Shown here one piece after another: positions 61,092 to 64,000 of a DNA stretch of 64,000 bases. How positions within the stretch are numbered: the stretch's first letter is position 1; each line of letters begins with the position of its first letter. The translations under genes and the position numbers were made by a program. The DNA lies in the NCBI GenBank assembly GCA_013398955.1, contig VWPU01000963.1, positions 186,001 to 250,000 on the forward strand, given 5' to 3'. Source of the DNA: Callaeas wilsoni (Eukaryota; Chordata; Aves; Passeriformes; Callaeidae). Under the pieces are notes generated by a model that saw nothing but the letters and a program-made list of their open reading frames with translations, did no database searches and was not told the origin of the DNA.

Positions 61092-61902
61092 CAGGAAAGA
61101 AACCCAACTTGGATAAAAGAACACGTAGGACAAAGAGACCACTGTGTATGAAAGAAAGGTAACATTTAGAAAATTGCAAGTTTTCCCTACTTTACTCAGA
61201 CGTCCTTGCAGGGTAGAAGGAAGTCAATTGAGACACGGAGCCAGCACAATTCCCAAAAGCAGTTCCGCAGTCCTGCTTCATGAGTTCTTCAAATCCATTA
61301 AAAATGGCTGCTCTTACAGAAAGAGTTATAAGCCCAGCACTTTGTTTCTCTGAGACTTCTCTTTATTCTTTGTTTGTCTCTCTTAAAATAAAATTTTCCA
61401 TTCTGTGTTGACCTTGAAGTGCAGGACTTTCAACGTCCCCTTGCAGAGTTTGGCCTAATACAAAGAACAGCTGGTACCACTAATACTAATGGATTTCCTG
61501 GTTTTAGTTCAAATATAGTAAACTTTTAGTTTCATATGCACTAAATCTGAAGATAGGGTTTTCATATTTGTTTTTCTCCAGTGAGAATCATAGGCTTTAA
61601 ATGTACTTTTAGAAATAAAAAATGGAAAAAGGGAGAAAGAAAGTAGTTTTTAATATGCTGGCCAAAAAAAGTGTGCCATTTTCTTTCCTCCCTGCGTTTT
61701 AGTCCACTCCTGTGAAAGATCCTAATCACGACCCCAGAACTGATCGGATGATTTGTGGGACCCCAGTGAAAACATGTACTGCAGTGGAAGAATTTAAAAC
61801 ATAATTATATGCGTTCAAGAAAGTATCTGTCAGAGCTGTTTCAAACTTTAAATTAACTGTATATGGAGTGTGAAGGGGTCAAACCAGTATTAGCACAGCA
61901 CT

Positions 61903-61936
61903 GTCTGAAGTTTCATTTCCCTGTAAAATGGGAGAG
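61903..61936 (+). repeat. MIR fragment
   Basis: GTCTGAAGTTTCATTTCCCT then GTAAAATGGGAGAG matches 'gcctcagtttcctcatctgtaaaatggggat', the best conserved piece of MIR. Only about 34 bases are recognisable. Confidence 0.4.
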
Positions 61937-61957
61937 CGCAGAGGAGTGGCAGACCTA

Positions 61958-61975
61958 GGGCCGAATCCTGCCAGG
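61958..61975. repeat. possible fragment of a sauropsid interspersed repeat
   Basis: AGGGCCGAATCCTGCCAG resembles 'gggccaaatcctgcc', a frequent end string of old sauropsid repeats. Too short to be sure. Confidence 0.25.
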
Positions 61976-62109
61976 GATGAGTGGCAATATAAGACCAGTG
62001 AGAATGGGGGGCCCTCTGTGTCAGAGAGGACCAGTCCTTTGCAGGACAGAGAGCTGCGTGGAGAAGGCTTTGGAAGTTGTTTTGCACATCAGAGGTTCAA
62101 GCAGGCAGG

Positions 62110-62166
62110 AATAAATAATTAATAATGAATAAATAATGAATAAATAATGAATAAATAATAAATAAT
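62110..62166. repeat. AT-rich 11-bp minisatellite
   Basis: Three to four copies of AATAAATAATG (for example AATGAATAAATAATGAATAA), with shorter AATAAT variants at both ends. The region from AATAAATAATT to AATGG is entirely A, T and a few periodic Gs. Confidence 0.85.
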
Positions 62167-64000
62167 GGCCTTAACCACCATTCACCTATTTTTGTGATGG
62201 CACCATATAAATCTATATGGTATCCCTCCCAAACACAGTAGGGTTTACCCGTAGCCAAAGGCACACATGCCGACATGACAAAGATTAATTTCTAGGCTAG
62301 AAAGTTACCAGAATGGAAAGTCAATAAAAACAAATATGTTCTCAAAGGAATTCAGAATGCTGAGGGAAATTTTAGCACCTGGAAAGCAATTCTTTATGTA
62401 GTCAATAAACTGGATATTAAAAATATAAAGTAGTCTCAGAGCATAGGGTTGGTCACAAGATGTGTGTTCAAGACAAGTTCTACTACGGGATCTTCAGGGA
62501 ACACTTCTCAGCAGGGTATTGCTGAAACTGAACCAAACGATCCTCATTCCATATAACATTGTATTCCTACCATGATGCCCTCCAGGATAACAGTCCCTCA
62601 ACAGCATTAAGGAACTAGTTTACTTAATGTGAATTGTTCTCCTTAAACAAATCTGATGATCGTGTCACAGCTCGGAATGGAATGTGATTTGGGGTGAGTT
62701 AAAAATATTTTTGCGTTCCTGCTCTGTCTGGATAGTAGATCCCCACACTAGTAGGTAGCAAAGCAGTTTTAAGGTGCCTTTGCCTCTGCTTTAGTAAAAG
62801 GAAAAGCATTGTTGTCCATCTTCCACACTAATGTGGAAGACTGGCCTGGTGGTTTTTTCTCACAGCAAGCTCTGTTTCCACAGGTTTGCAACTTTTGCCC
62901 CAGTATGAAGAGTTTGTCTTTTACCTGATCTTCCAGAGAAGATTCCTCTTGAGATTTTTCTCTGATTATTTCTTCTGGTTTTCCTTCTTGCTTTGTTGTT
63001 TAGCACCAATGAGAGAAAGGCAAAATGATAAACATCTGCCTAACATGAACTTGAACTCTAGCCAACTTCAATTCTCGTCAACATTGATTTTAGTGCTCTG
63101 ATTATAGCCCCAATCCACTGCTTTCTTTTGATCTTCTTTCTGAGTATTTCTCTACCTTGATACTCTGATGATGAGACAGTATTTGTCTTAAACACCAGCA
63201 AACACTTCATTTGCGTTTCCAGCATCAGACATCCTGCTGACATACATTAAAGGTATCGAATGTCTCTGCTTCCCAATTGTCGGTTCATATTTTGGTGTTT
63301 ATTTGCAGAGTCTGGCAAATGTGTTTTTCAACTATCAGTCACCCACATTTTGATATCAAAACACTGTTTGGACTGGGTGTTTATTACTTCCTGCTGTTCA
63401 TTTACACAAAACAGATATTTTCATGGAAGTAACTATGGTGCATGATTAAAACCCAACAAATGCAGTTCTTAGAAAATGATACATGGATATGTGTGCTACA
63501 CCCAGCTATCTAATCATGCCTGCATATGAATTTTTTCTCCTGAAGATAGATTAATGGATCTTTAATCTATTTACTGCCAGTACACTCTCAAATTTTATTG
63601 CATCTTTTAATAAGTAGCTATTAAACTTATATCTGTGCACATGTTGACTATTTGGGTAGCTGATCCTTGAAGATGCCATAACTCTTGTTTATACACAGTC
63701 ATATCATTTTTCCTCTTCTTTCTATGCAGGCAGACACTGTAAATATCAAATTTGTATGTGTTATCTTTGATCTGTATTGTTGCTCTTAGATATTGGGCAG
63801 GAATTAGGAAATGTTCCAACTTGTGTGAATTCTGAAGTATGATTGTACAATAAGAAACTTATTTCTAGTTCATTCATTCCTGAAAAACAGCATCTGCTAA
63901 GTTAAGCCAGAGAAATGTGATGTTCCAGTCTTTACCCCAGCAGACAGCACAGAAACGAGCTGTGGTCACTGTGGAGTGTCTTTGGAAAATGCTGACTTTT

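Larger units (their letters stand above)
61159..64000. other. gene-free AT-rich sequence to the window end
   Basis: Contains a MIR part and a possible repeat fragment near 61.9 kb, and the 11-bp minisatellite at 62.1 kb. Open frames stay at or below 71 codons. No gene enters from the right edge in any frame that I can recognise. Confidence 0.5.

Noticed and set aside
1..64000. tRNA, rRNA, known conserved microRNAs, CRISPR arrays, bacterial promoters or operons
   Set aside because: I looked for tRNA B-box-like GGTTCGA strings, well-known vertebrate microRNA sequences and regularly spaced repeats and found none. The sequence is vertebrate nuclear DNA, so bacterial features are not expected.

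Overview
The window looks like nuclear DNA of an amniote, most likely a bird or another sauropsid. Overall base composition is AT-rich (my estimate by eye, about 40 % GC). CpG is scarce except in a few short patches. There are no bacterial-style gene blocks, and no Alu, B1 or L1 elements as expected of a placental mammal. What can be recognised is a scatter of very old, decayed MIR/CORE-SINE fragments, plus short remnants that I recall as palindromic 'gggccagatcctcagctggtgtaaat'-type interspersed repeats of turtle, crocodile and bird genomes. There is also a (GGTTT)n array of a kind common in birds. I recognised no clear CR1 LINE 3' ends, which is slightly odd for a bird. The species assignment is inference.

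I find no protein-coding gene, rRNA, tRNA, known microRNA, CRISPR array or intact mobile element. The longest ATG-initiated open frames are about 115-149 codons. They lie on both strands, match no family I know and are about what chance gives in 64 kb of this composition. The simplest reading is a gene desert or the inside of a very long intron. A few segments on the + strand are bounded by good splice-acceptor and splice-donor sequences (near 41.4, 51.9, 56.6 and 61.1 kb). They could be exons of a long noncoding RNA, but a comparable segment on the - strand near 26.7 kb, with stops in all three frames, shows that such pairs also arise by chance.

Layout. 1-9.6 kb: AT-rich unique sequence with a MIR fragment near 2.7 kb, a block rich in homeodomain/POU-like motifs near 4.6 kb and a GC/CpG-raised block at 7.4-8.1 kb. 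9.6-26 kb: mostly unique sequence with MIR fragments near 11.7, 13.1, 17.1, 17.9 and 25.6 kb, a CpG knot at 14.3 kb and a GC-rich block at 19.0-19.9 kb. 26.2 kb: a (GGTTT)13 array. 26.3-34.6 kb: unremarkable. 34.65-35.26 kb: an exact 227-bp duplication with (GGAGA)n arrays on either side of a single N, very probably an assembly join fault. 35.3-48 kb: another MIR, microsatellites, a CpG-rich open segment at 38.5 kb, a possible Z-DNA tract at 46.1 kb and a cluster of old repeats at 46.4-46.65 kb. 48-64 kb: AT-rich unique sequence with several blocks resembling conserved noncoding elements, two further MIR fragments and an 11-bp AT minisatellite at 62.1 kb.

I see no undescribed molecular system that the sequence supports. 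The best second looks are the duplication around the N, the splice-bounded segments and the motif-dense unique blocks that may be developmental enhancers.
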